DNA from: Humulus lupulus
Lineage: Eukaryota; Streptophyta; Magnoliopsida; Rosales; Cannabaceae
Assembly: GCF_963169125.1 (NCBI RefSeq)
Contig: NC_084798.1
Coordinates: forward strand, 173,133,980 to 173,197,979
Reading direction: 5' to 3'
DNA length: 64,000 nt
Shown: positions 52,469-62,665 of the stretch, one piece after another
Numbering within the stretch: the first letter of the stretch is position 1
Layout of the letters: each line of letters begins with the position of its first letter
Program-made: the position numbers and the translations under genes
Notes under the pieces: generated by a model
Seen by the model: only the letters and a program-made list of their open reading frames with translations
Database searches by the model: none
What the model was told of the DNA's origin: nothing

Positions 52469-52893
52469 ATGCAATGGTTTAGGGTTCTCGTAGACTGGCT
52501 GGGCATGTACACTCACCACTGAAGACAAGCTCGACTCATGGTTTGGTAACTATTTATGTGGTTATATATTTAACTGCTTAAATAAAGTATAAATTCTTTA
52601 CCTGTATACATGAAATATATTGATAAGGCTAGGCATTGACTATTGCATCATGAGCAAGAACATGCTTATTAGTACTGATATTGCTAGAACATACTTATTA
52701 GTGTTGTTCATTGTGAATTATTAAGTGATACGTGTTAAATGCTAAGTGTTATGATCATGTATCCATTTGTATATCTGTATAAATGTGGAATATGGGTGAT
52801 CATCTGTTGATCTTGGACTATGAGGCGGCAAGAGGTTTAGTTAACACTGCCTAAATTGCCGCATTGATTGTTTCAGCACAGTAGAAGTGATAA
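52469..52893 (+). other. 5' leader of element H
   Basis: About 0.4 kb noncoding leader, with AAGACAAGCTCGACTCATGG shared with D and F. It leads to the gag start at about 52894. Confidence 0.75.
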
Positions 52894-54060
52894 AATGATT
52901 CCAAGACAGACAAATTCATCAGCTGGCCAGGAAGATCAGGGCTAGAATAATAGACAGGGTCAAGAGAATGACCATAGTCAATTTCCACAGCCAGCTCCTG
53001 ATAACTGGCAGCAGCTATTTAATGACTTACATGCCAGAGTATTGAGGCAAGAAGAAGAAATCTGCCTCTTGAGACAACAACAAGTTCCTGCAAGGAACGT
53101 TTTACCTGAGGCACCACCTATATCGTTGCCAGCAATTGAGTAGCTGCCAGAGGTTGGAAACAAATGGGAGCCTCTTTATGAAAGGTTCAGGAAGCAGCAA
53201 CCTCTAGTATTTGAGGGTAGTGCAGATCCTGTTAAAGCTGAGCAGTGGATGAGCATGATTCCTACCATCCTTGAATTTATGAGGGTGACTGGTAATGAGA
53301 GGGTGGCCTGTGCCACGTATATGTTTCGGGAGGATGCCCGAATATGGTGGGAAGTTATATCCCAGACCAGAAATATCAATGCCCTGAGTTGGGAAGAATT
53401 TCAGTCTCTGTTTAATGAGAAGTACTATAATGATTCCATTAGGGCTGCTAAAGCTGAAGAGTTTATTAGGTTACTTTAGGGGAGTTTATCAGTGACAGAA
53501 TATGCCATGAAGATTGATAGATTGGCAAAGTTTTCCATGGAGCTGGTGCCCACTGATGGGACCAGAAGGGAGAGATTTCTCCACGGGCTACAACCTAGAT
53601 TATCCTGGGGTTTCGTATCACCACTGTGGCTGGATTTACTACTTATGCACAGGTGGTTGAAAAGGCGCTCACAGCTGAGAGCACAGAGAACAAGATCTGG
53701 GGGGAAAATGCAGCCAAAAGAGAGTATAGGAGGGCAGGACCTCCATTTGTGGGTTCAGGTAGGGGCGGAGGCCCCAGTGATTAGAAGAGGAAAGTTCCTG
53801 ACACCTTCCTAGCTCCAAGCCCTAACAGGTGACCACGTGGTATTTCAATTGGCCACCAGGATGGCAGTGAGGCCTTGAAGACCTATCCTGAGTGCCCTAG
53901 GTGCAAGATGCGCCATATGGGAGAATGTGGGCAAAGACTTGCTTCTTATGTGGGGCAGTGGGACATTTCAAGAAAGATTGCCCAAAGCATGAAAAGAAGA
54001 ACCCAGAAAGGCGGACAGCTCGGCCCCAACTCGAGTGTTCGCATTGACTCATGCAGAAGT
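52894..54060 (+). pseudogene. Gag of element H
   Basis: Probable start ATG at 52894 (MIPRQTNSSAGQEDQG). Then EEEICLLRQQQVPARN, FEGSADPVKAEQWMSMIPTI (53209), CATYMFREDARIWWEVISQT (53313) and SWEEFQSLFNEKYYNDSIRA (53390). Stops include TAG at 52943 and at 53477-53479. The C-terminus carries CPRCKMRHMGEC near 53890 and, in another frame, a CCHC zinc knuckle CFLCGAVGHFKKDC at about 53940, so one frameshift separates two finger-like segments. This is the best-preserved gag among the three chromoviruses. Confidence 0.88.
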
Positions 54061-54545
54061 TGAAGCTTCACCCTCAGTAGTTATAGGTTAGCTTCTTAGT
54101 GCTGGAACCCCTTATACTGTTTTGATTGATTGTGGTGCTACACATTCTTTTTTTGCTAGTAGAATTATTGATAGACTGTGTAGACCATGTGATTATTATG
54201 CTGTGGAGTTCGGGACCTGATTACCCACTGGGAGTTAGTAGTATCCAGAAGATGGGTCAGATCTTTGCCAGTTACAGTGGAGGGCAGAGAGTTATCAATG
54301 AATTTGATAAAGTTAGTTATGACTGACTTTGACATGATTCTGGGTATGGACTGGTTAGGGAAGTATGGGGCAACCATAGATTGCAGAAGGAAGATGGTCA
54401 CCTTTGAGCCTGAAGGCGAGGATCCTTTTGTGTTTGTTGGCACTGTGAATGGACCTCATATACCTATGATTTCTGTTTTGATGGCTAGAGATCTATTGCA
54501 AGGAGGTTGCATTGGAATCTTAGCCAGTGTGTTGGATACCACTCA
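54061..54545 (+). pseudogene. Protease of element H
   Basis: Active site VLIDCGATHSFFASRIIDRL at about 54119, with the catalytic Asp and Gly-Ala kept. A frameshift near 54210 moves reading to the open piece 54265-54570 with LVMTDFDMILGMDWLGKYGA, FEPEGEDPFVFVGTV and [20 protein letters not shown], matching D and F. Confidence 0.85.
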
Positions 54546-55215
54546 GGTCATGCCAGTGAGACCAGACTAGCCTGTGCGTTTCTGGATGTGTTTCTAGAAG
54601 ATTTACCAAGGTTGCCACCACACAGAGAGATTGAGTTTGTGATAGAACTGGCATCAGGGACGGAGCCAGTGTCTAGAGCACCTTACAGAATGGCCCCAGC
54701 AGAGTTAAAAGAATTGAAAGTACAATTGCAAGAACTGTTAGATTTGGGTTTCATCAGACCTAGTTTCTCACCTTGGGGTGCGCCAGTTCTGTTTCTGAAA
54801 AAGAAAAATGGTTATCTGAGGATGTGTATTGATTATAGAGAACTGAATAAGTAAAAAATCAAGAACAAGTATCCTCTGCCAAGGATAGATGATCTGTTTG
54901 ATTAGTTGCAAGGTAAAAGGGTATTCTCAAAGATAAACGTTTGTTTTGGTTATCATCAGTTGAGGGTCAAGTAGGGAGACATACCAAAGACTGCTTTTCG
55001 CACTAGATATGGGAATTTTGAGTTCTTAGTCATGTCTTTTGGATTGACTAATGCCCCAGTTGCTTTTTTGGATTTGATGAACAGAGTGTTCAAGGATTAT
55101 TTGGACCAGTTTTTGATTGTCTTCATTGATGATATTCTATTTTATTCTCAGTCAGAGTCAGAACATGAGCAAAATCTGAGGTTGGTTCTACAGAGACTGA
55201 GGGACCTCAGATTGA
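54546..55215 (+). pseudogene. Reverse transcriptase of element H (truncated)
   Basis: Blocks: [20 protein letters not shown] (54571), [20 protein letters not shown] (54683), [32 protein letters not shown] followed by TAA (54853), [20 protein letters not shown] (55041) and the catalytic [10 protein letters not shown] at about 55120. Coding identity ends at CAGATTG (about 55213), where F and D continue with a Tyr-Ala-Lys-Phe segment. Thumb, RNase H and integrase N-terminus are missing because of J. Confidence 0.88.
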
Positions 55216-57033
55216 ACATTAATGGACCAGCCTTAGGGTAGGTCAGACTAATTCCAAATTAATTTTGATACAAGTTCTCAAATTTATAAGTTAAAACTTA
55301 AATCAATATTTCTCTTTTGACTTATAAACAACCGCTTGTTTGGTCAAGAATACACTAGTCCGATCGAAAGCCTAATGTACCTTGTGAGTGTAACCCATTA
55401 TTTTGGATCAATGACTTAACTCAAGAGTGTGCCATAGGGTCAGTCAAACTTGAAATACATCATTAAATCCTATTCTTGAAAAAGAAGTTTGCCTTGAGAA
55501 TAACACAGTAGGAAGCCTTCCTTAGGGGGACACAAGCAATGGTGCCGCGAGGCCATTTCCATGTTACCTCGGTGCTAACTAATAATGGAGACCATGGGAC
55601 TTATTGTCATAGCTCCCTCTCCCACTCACTATTTTAGAACATGTGTTTTCTCAAAACATCCTATGCTTTTTAATTGGTTGTAAAAATAAAGTGATCTATT
55701 TTTACCAAATGATATTCTAATAATTACTAATCAATTTAAGCAAAAATTAAAATTATAGAACTATGCCCTAATTAGTTCAATTTTATTTTGCTATAATTAC
55801 TAAGAATATTATTTAAAATTTAATAAAACAATTTTATTAAATACTAGAAATTAAACAACTTTTAAAATCTATTTCCGCTCTTGAACTAGTTAAAAACTAG
55901 ATTTATTATTATATGGACCAGCATATAATTACATAGGACAATCCTAAGGCATGTTTCTACTCATATGAGATTCATGCACAATTTTAAATACTGTGTGGGT
56001 TATATGTATGGCATGAGAAAAATGCATGATAAAGTATTAAACAATTTAATCACATTCAAACATTTAAATAAATAAATACTAGCTAAATAAATAAATAAAT
56101 GCGAGCCGGGTGTCTTGGGTATTTCTAGAAAAATTACAACACTTGCAAAAATATACACAAAAATGTAAGAAACTAAATAAGACCTAAATAGATCTCTATC
56201 TATTACTTAGGGCCTTCACAAGTAGTCTTGATCCATTAAGCCACTTATCCATTTAATTTTGAATTAATATAACTTTTAATTATCTTAAACAAATTTTAAG
56301 AATAATTAACTTGGGTTTAATGCCCGATAAGTTATTAGGCCCAGATTTGAATTTGGGCTCATGCAATTAATTCAAAATAAAACAATTTTTAATTATGGGT
56401 TAACTTAATTAAGCCCATAATTTAAATGGAAATTTTTTGGATGCAAGCCCTAGGGTTTAGAAACCCTAGGGGCGGCTGCATATGGTGGCTCGGCATGGGG
56501 CATGCGGCTGGGGTGCACGGGCTGCTGTTGGGTGCGGCACACAGGGGCGCACGGGAGCAGCAACATCAGCTGGGCGTGCAGCAGATGCAGGGGCGCAGGG
56601 GAGCACGCTGGGCAGAGGCGCAGGGGTGCGGGCTGGGTGAGGCGTAGGGGCGCACACTGGGCAGGGGTGCAGGGCGCCTGGGCAGGGGCGCAGGGTGCCT
56701 GGGTAGGCAGCACGCCGGGGCTAGGCATGCAGTAGTCCGGCTGGGTGAGGCTCGGGCTTCGGGGCTCGGAACCCGGGGCTCGGGTCTTACAGAATTTTTC
56801 AAATAATTTTAACACAGAAAAATAAAATTACAAAAATTCCTATGCCCCAAAATGGCTTACATTTTTCATCTAGAATTTTAAGAACATTTCCTAAACCCAA
56901 AACACCATATAATTAACGACCCTTAAGAATAAACTATTATCATACATACATCCATCCATTCACATATATTACAATAACATAAGAATGCATATTATGCCCA
57001 CATAGTAATTAATGTATGCAGATATTAATGACC
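55216..57033 (-). other. Internal region of element J, noncoding
   Basis: AT-rich at 55216-56440 and 56760-57033, with a GC-rich insert at about 56450-56790. The minus strand has CCCTAGGGTTTCTAAACCCTAGGG-type inverted sequence around 56445-56470 (plus CCCTAGGGTTTAGAAACCCT). No gag or pol motif in any frame. The only long ORF is composition-driven. Confidence 0.6.
56490..56770. repeat. GC-rich minisatellite-like tract in element J
   Basis: Irregular repeats of GGGGCGCAGGG and GGGTGCAGGGCGCCTGGGCA, for example near 56590, 56613, 56648, 56671 and 56694. GC content is far above the flanks, which are AT-rich. It includes GGCTCGGGCTTCGGGGCTCG near 56751. Confidence 0.75.
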
Positions 57034-57045
57034 GCTCTGGTACCA
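57034..57045 (-). other. Primer-binding site of element J
   Basis: TGGTACCAGAGC on the minus strand two bases after the LTR. It differs by one base from the standard TGGTATCAGAGC. Confidence 0.8.
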
Positions 57046-57047
57046 AT

Positions 57048-59287
57048 TGTTAGGAACGAGTTTCCTAATACGCAGCGGAATGGTGGTGTGGTTGGCCCAG
57101 TGTACAACAAAATTTTTGTAACATATTTAAACTACCTTTAAATATGCGGATCCATTAATATACATACATTAATCATAAACAAGATAAGGATAGAACTCAT
57201 ACCTCTTGAAGCCTATCAAGTATCCTTGCTATCTTTTCGTATTTAGAACGATCTTCCTATCCAAGCCGCTCCCACGTACTCACACCAAGATCTTCCAAAG
57301 AGTTCTCTACACCTCAAGAAATGTGTGGGCACTTAGAGAATGAAGGATAGTTTATTTGTGATTCTACTTGATGTACTAAACTCATGAGATCAAGAGAATA
57401 GGCCTGAGAATTGGTTCTTTATTTTCAGGGAGAGAAAACTATCGTTCTATTTTTCACAGAGCGAACGTTCAGAGTTGTCTCACACATCTCTCTATTATTA
57501 TTTTTCTCATTAGTCATACTTAAAAGAAAATATTCAAATTTTAAAATATAAATCCGTAACCATTTTACAATTTACTTTTTAATTAATTAATTATTCTATT
57601 AATGAAAAATCCAAAAACCAATTTTTGAATTATTCATTAATTAATTAATTAAATAAATGAAAATGAAAATCTCATCCCTGAAAATGCCCTACATGCCACA
57701 CACAGTCCATGGACTATGTGTGAACTTGCAGCCTTCCTAATTTTTAGGGATGTTGGTTTTTCAATTTTTATTTAATTATTTATTCAAATTACTTTGTCAG
57801 ATAAGATTTAACAACTTGATAACTAATTCAAATTTGAATTCAAATTAATTATCTTTTTTTAATTAATTATCAAATATAATTAATTATTTGAATAAATATT
57901 AATCTTTTAAATTCAAATCCAATTTGAACTTATCAGATTATTATCTCCCACTCAAATAAAGATATTTAATTAATTCTACCAATTAATTAAATCTAAAATT
58001 TTCGAAAATAAATATTTAATTTATTATAATTTCGAAAATTATAATTAATTAATTATTTAATTAAATTTTGAAATTAATTTAATTATTTAATATAATTTCA
58101 AAAATTATACAATAATTAAATATTAATTAATTTTGTTAACTACAACTAATTTGTAATTAATTAATTAATCACTATTATCATATAATTGCATATTTGGCCT
58201 GAAGAACAAATTTCTTCTTAAATATGTCTTTAAACTATTTTCCCTTCATATAAACTCTTACCTTGAACAGTGTTGATAGAGCCGCTATGGGGACCTATGG
58301 ACCTATAATTCCAAGCTCCAATAAATTTGAGATTATTAATTAAACTCTTTAATTAAATAATCTTAATTTATTAATCTCATGATTATTCCACTATAAATAT
58401 GAGACTGCACTCTTGTAATTATAGACATTTCATTTACTGACTACTTTATAATCATAAAGCATCCATTGATATAATCATTGCATACAACTTGACCCTCTAA
58501 TAATGGTTCATAATTAATTGGGAATAAAATTATCGTTTTACCCTTTTAATTATCTCTTGTTTCCTTAAGTACCATTGACTCTACTAGTAAAGGTTAATTC
58601 ATAACTAAATTATGAATTTGAGCTCAATAACCTTTCAGTCCCAAAAGTCAACCCTTAAGAGAACCATCATTCAATCTCTTGCGAGAAGGTATAGATTCCC
58701 TATCTGTATACTATGTCCCCAGCCATCTATATTAATGAGTTCCCAAAACAAAAGTTTCTAGCCTGATCATTCTGACAGACCCTAACAAGTGAATCAAAGA
58801 ACTCATATAACATAAAAAGGAGTTCATAGTAACTTCAGGATTAAGATCTATTTGTATATGATCATCAATTGATATATTTAATTAATACTTTGAAACGGTA
58901 TTTAACTAAGTTTTAATAAACATATCTGGTCCAGTTATAATATTCTCTAATATATAAAGCACCTCCACTAAAGTGTCGTACCACACTAGTGATCCGGATC
59001 TAGATCACATGTATTCATAATACTAGTGGACCGTACTTGCAGTAATTAATCTAAAGATTCCATAACTTTATTTTACTGGGAACTATTCAAGTTCATTTAT
59101 GTCAAACACAATCCTCTAGTACCAATACGTGTTTGAGATCACATATATGAACTTAGGAATTTTCCTGATATTTACATAATATTATCATAGAATAATATAG
59201 TCCATAAAATATATGCATAACAAATTCAATTTATTTATTTCATAAAACAATGTCTACTACATATGCTTTCAGGGCACATATCCAACA
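57048..59287 (-). repeat. LTR of element J (2,240 bp)
   Basis: TG...CA ends as given under J. Very AT-rich, with dense TTAATTAATTAAT stretches at 57570-58170. On the right it abuts the integrase core of H (CGATCGTGTCAGATCGAGAC). No ORF of note. Confidence 0.8.
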
Positions 59288-60153
59288 CGATCGTGTCAGA
59301 TCGAGACCCCACATTCACTTCCAAGTTCTGGGGGAGTTTATAGAAGGCCATGGGAACACAGTTGAAGTTCAGTACTACTTATCATCCTTAGACGGATGGA
59401 CAATCTGAGAGGATGATTCAGATATTAAAGGACATGCTGCGAACATGTGTGCTGGACTTTGATGGATCTTGGAGTAAGTATCTTCCATTGATAGAGTTTT
59501 CCTACAACAACAGTTATCAGTCTACCATTGGGGTGGCACCATATGAGATGTTGTATGGTAGGAAATGCTGACCTCCCATTCGTTGGGATGAGACCGGAGA
59601 AAGGAGATACTTGGGTCCTGAGGCAGTTCAGAGGACCAGTGAGGCCATTGAGAAGATTAGAGCTCGGATGGTTTCTTCTCAAAGCAGACAGAAAAGTTAT
59701 GCAGATCCCAAATGTAGGAACGTGGAGATCCAGGTAGGAGACTATGTCTTCCTTAGAGTCTCGCCATGGAAACGGGTGAGAAGATTTGGGAAGAAGGGCA
59801 AGCTAAGCCCTAGATTTGTAGGTCCATTTGAGATCCTAGAGAGGATTGGTCAGGTGGCTTATACGTTGGCCTTACCGGCGGCATTGTCAGCTGTGCATAA
59901 TGTGTTTTATGTTTTAGCTCTTCGGAGGTATGTATTAGATGTGACTCATGCTTTGAGTTACGAAGATCTGGAGCTTGAGGCAGATCTCTCCTATGAGGAA
60001 CAACCAGTCCAGATACTTGACAGAAAGGACAAGGTCCTAAAGAATAAAATGATACATTTGGTTAAGGTATTATGGAGGAACAGCAAGGTCGAGGAAGCGA
60101 CCTGGGAGAAGGAGTCAGATATGCAGAATCAGTATCCCGAGCTGTTTAGGTAA
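59288..60153 (+). pseudogene. Integrase core, C-terminus and chromodomain-like tail of element H
   Basis: Begins mid-core at the second catalytic Asp block (SDRDPTFTSKF-type, 59296 on), then a TYHPQTDGQSER-type block carrying the catalytic Glu (59380 on, here with a changed His-Pro-X-Thr region). The C-terminal open piece, 59611-60153, contains QKSYADPKCRNVEIQVGDYV, GPFEILERIGQVAYTLALPA and the tail SKVEEATWEKESDMQNQYPE, the chromodomain-like segment of Tekay/Del elements, with natural stop at 60151-60153. The integrase N-terminal zinc finger is missing. Confidence 0.9.
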
Positions 60154-60178
60154 ATTTCGAGGACAAAATTTCTGTAAT

Positions 60179-60188
60179 GAGGGGATAG
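60179..60188 (+). other. Polypurine tract of element H
   Basis: GAGGGGATAG one base before the 3' LTR. Confidence 0.85.
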
Positions 60189-60189
60189 T

Positions 60190-62660
60190 TGTAATGCCAC
60201 AAAATCCCTAATGAGGTTTAATGGTCATATTAGTAGGCCAGGAGGGCCATAATTGATTTATTATTCCATTAAATGATTATATGCATGATTATGTGAATTA
60301 TATTATTATATGATGATAAATGCATGCATGTTAGTCCATTTTTCATTATAAGGGCATTTTGGTAATTTGGCTTGGTGAGGGCATATTTGTATATTTTCAT
60401 GCATGTTGGTGAATTATTGATGAGGCCACATTATAATGTGGATTTTTCGAGCTATTCGGCATGAGACGATCTTTGAATGAAAGTTAGCGGTTTGGCCATA
60501 ACGGGGTTAATTTCGGGGCTCAGGGTGAGTTTCGGGGTAATTTGATGATTAGTACATTACTGGGAATTAAAGGGTGATGGGATATGATCTATTAGAATTT
60601 TAGAATATTGAGAATAATGGGAATTGGAGGACGTTAATTATAATTAACGAGATAGGCAGGAAAGGATGAGTTTACCCTTGCTAGCCTTGAAAGGATTTTA
60701 CTTAACCTAGGGGCATTTTGGTCATCTGACCAAGGGTTATATCAAACTAGAATGCTGTAGAAAGCTTAAGCAAAAAACAGAGCCTCTTCCTCTTCTTCTC
60801 ACGATCATCATTTTTCCTTCTTCCTCCTTTGTATTTTTGAAGCCCCAATTGAAGATTCCAGCAAGGGAATCAAGCCTTGAGGGTCTAGGATTGTGTTCTT
60901 CCATTGAAGAAGGTTTAATCTTGAGCTTGAGGTAATATTTTAGCCATGGAAACCATAGTTTCTTCTCTGTATTTCACTAATTTTCAGTTGGGCTTTTTGG
61001 ATTGGACAGTTGAGAATTCATTGAAGTTTTTGGCAAAGTTTGATTGGGTTTTGTTGCCTAGGACTTGTAGAATGGGTTTTTGGATTCATTTGTGAGTTTG
61101 GTTGAGGTTTGAAATTAGTTCTTGAAGATTCGAAATTGGAGAAGTCAAACGGAGAAAAACAAGGGCTGAATCACCTTGGTTCTAGCGCTACAGCGCCCAA
61201 GGATGGGCGCTACATTGTTCTCCAGGGCATGTCAGCCCTGCTTGTAGCGCCATGGCGACAGGGGGCAGCTCGGTAGCGCTACCCTATTTTTCCAGGGTAC
61301 TATTTTTGGGCACTTTTGAGGGATTTTGGCTCGGGGTTTCATTTCGTAAGGCTCGAGATCGAATCTAGTAGCCATTTGAGTACAATTCGAGGTCCCGTGA
61401 GTGAGGTTTTAGATCATGAACCTTTTACTATTGATTTTATTGATGGGAGTTTATATTTGGTTATGACTAGGTAACTGCTAAGGGACTTAAGGAACAATCG
61501 TTCTCAAGGGTCGTTCTTTTATTATTTCACGCTCGAACCAGAGGTAAGTAAACTGCGCCCAGTATGTGACATGCATTGCATTGTAAATGCTTAGCAGTCT
61601 TGCCTATCTGTGAATGGTACTGACTTATTAGTCAGAAACGACAATGGTGTCATCATTGATTGTGAAGCTGTGACTTATTAGTCAAGTTCAGCAGTAGTAC
61701 GGAGCACTGGTCGTATGGTATTGAATTATAAGTCAAGAACGGTATTGGCATGTTTAACACAAGTAAAAAATATTAGATCTAATCGACATGAGCATTATCA
61801 TCATAAGCATGAAATGCTTGACCGACCTTAAGTTTGGTGAAAACAAAAGCGCCTGTCTAGTCTAAAGGCTAGTTACTTAGAGCCGGGGCCAGAAGGCCCA
61901 GGTGACTGCATCATCACATGGCTAAGGGTGTGGAGCCCAAGTTTTTGGCTCACTCATTAGTCACTTCTCTGATTCAAGTTCGTGTCTCCATAGTCACTTA
62001 TCTGGTTTAAGTTCGTGACTTACTCATTAGTCACTTATTTGATTAGGGTTCAGAGCCCTAGAGATAGACTTATTAGTCATCTATTCAAAGTATGACTTAA
62101 TATTCACTTATCTGATTGGGCTGCAAGCCCCAACATGATTATCAGAATCTTAATTGATCTTCACTTATCTGATTGGGGTTACAAGCTTAGTATGATGTCA
62201 TAATCATCAATTGATATTTTATACATGTAGTAATGAGTTTTCTTGCTGAGCCTGGGCTCACGGGTGCTATGTTGTGCAGGTAAAGGGAAAGAAAAGCTCA
62301 CCCACCCTTGAGTGGAGAGCTTAGGTGGCGATGTGTACATATGCGGCCGCTTGACAACCACGACCAAGGTTTTTTTTAGAGGAACTAAGGGTTAACCCTA
62401 TTTTTGCCGCTTAGGTCGGCGGGTTGTAATGTTTACACTGTAATGACCATTTTGGATTGTAAATAACTTGAAAACACTTTTATGGGCCCATGTACAATTT
62501 TATGTTTTAAATAAAATATATCCTTTCCTTTTGATCAAGATTTTTCACCTTACCCTATTAATAACACCTAGATGCACATTTATAACCAAATGACACGTTT
62601 AGCGAGTTAAGCATGGTTTAAAGTTCACAGTAACGGTCTTGGAGTAACCAGGGCATTACA
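60190..62660 (+). repeat. 3' LTR of element H (2,471 bp)
   Basis: TGTAATGCCAC to CAGGGCATTACA. Pairs with 50080-52453 along its length with scattered substitutions. An extra stretch lies at about 61725-61855 (from AATTATAAGTCAAGAACGGT to GAAAACAAAAGCGCC), and about 30 bases are missing near 61575. Contains the AGCGCT palindrome cluster at 61176-61290 and the CTTGCTGAGCCTGGGCTCAC block at about 62240. Confidence 0.93.
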
Positions 62661-62665
62661 GAGTT

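Larger units (their letters stand above)
55216..59287 (-). mobile_element. Element J: truncated LTR element, one LTR plus noncoding internal DNA, inside element H
   Basis: Minus-strand orientation: LTR 59287-57048 starts TGTTGGATATGTGCCCTGAA and ends GTTCCTAACA, then a tRNA-Met-type primer site (TGGTACCAGAGC, 57045-57034) and about 1.8 kb of internal sequence without retrotransposon proteins, ending at about 55216 with no second LTR. It resembles the large-LTR, gene-poor plant elements often described as LARD-like; superfamily is not established. The far end was removed together with part of H pol. Confidence 0.75.
50080..62660 (+). mobile_element. Element H: Ty3/gypsy chromovirus (Tekay/Del-like) with internal replacement
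   Basis: LTRs 50080-52453 and 60190-62660, primer site, gag, protease, most of reverse transcriptase, then foreign sequence J (about 55216-59287), then the integrase core, C-terminus and chromodomain-like tail, polypurine tract and 3' LTR. The flanking duplication GAGTT is perfect. About 1.5 kb of its own pol (reverse transcriptase thumb, RNase H, integrase N-terminus) is missing. Confidence 0.95.

Noticed and set aside
56450..56815. Pro/Ala-rich ORFs on both strands of element J
   Set aside because: Caused by the GC-rich repeat tract, overlapping in several frames. No start context, domain or conservation to support coding.
57570..58170. Dense TTAATTAATTAAT stretches that could look like an origin or matrix-attachment region
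   Set aside because: They lie inside the AT-rich LTR of J and are explained by its composition. Nothing specific supports an origin.
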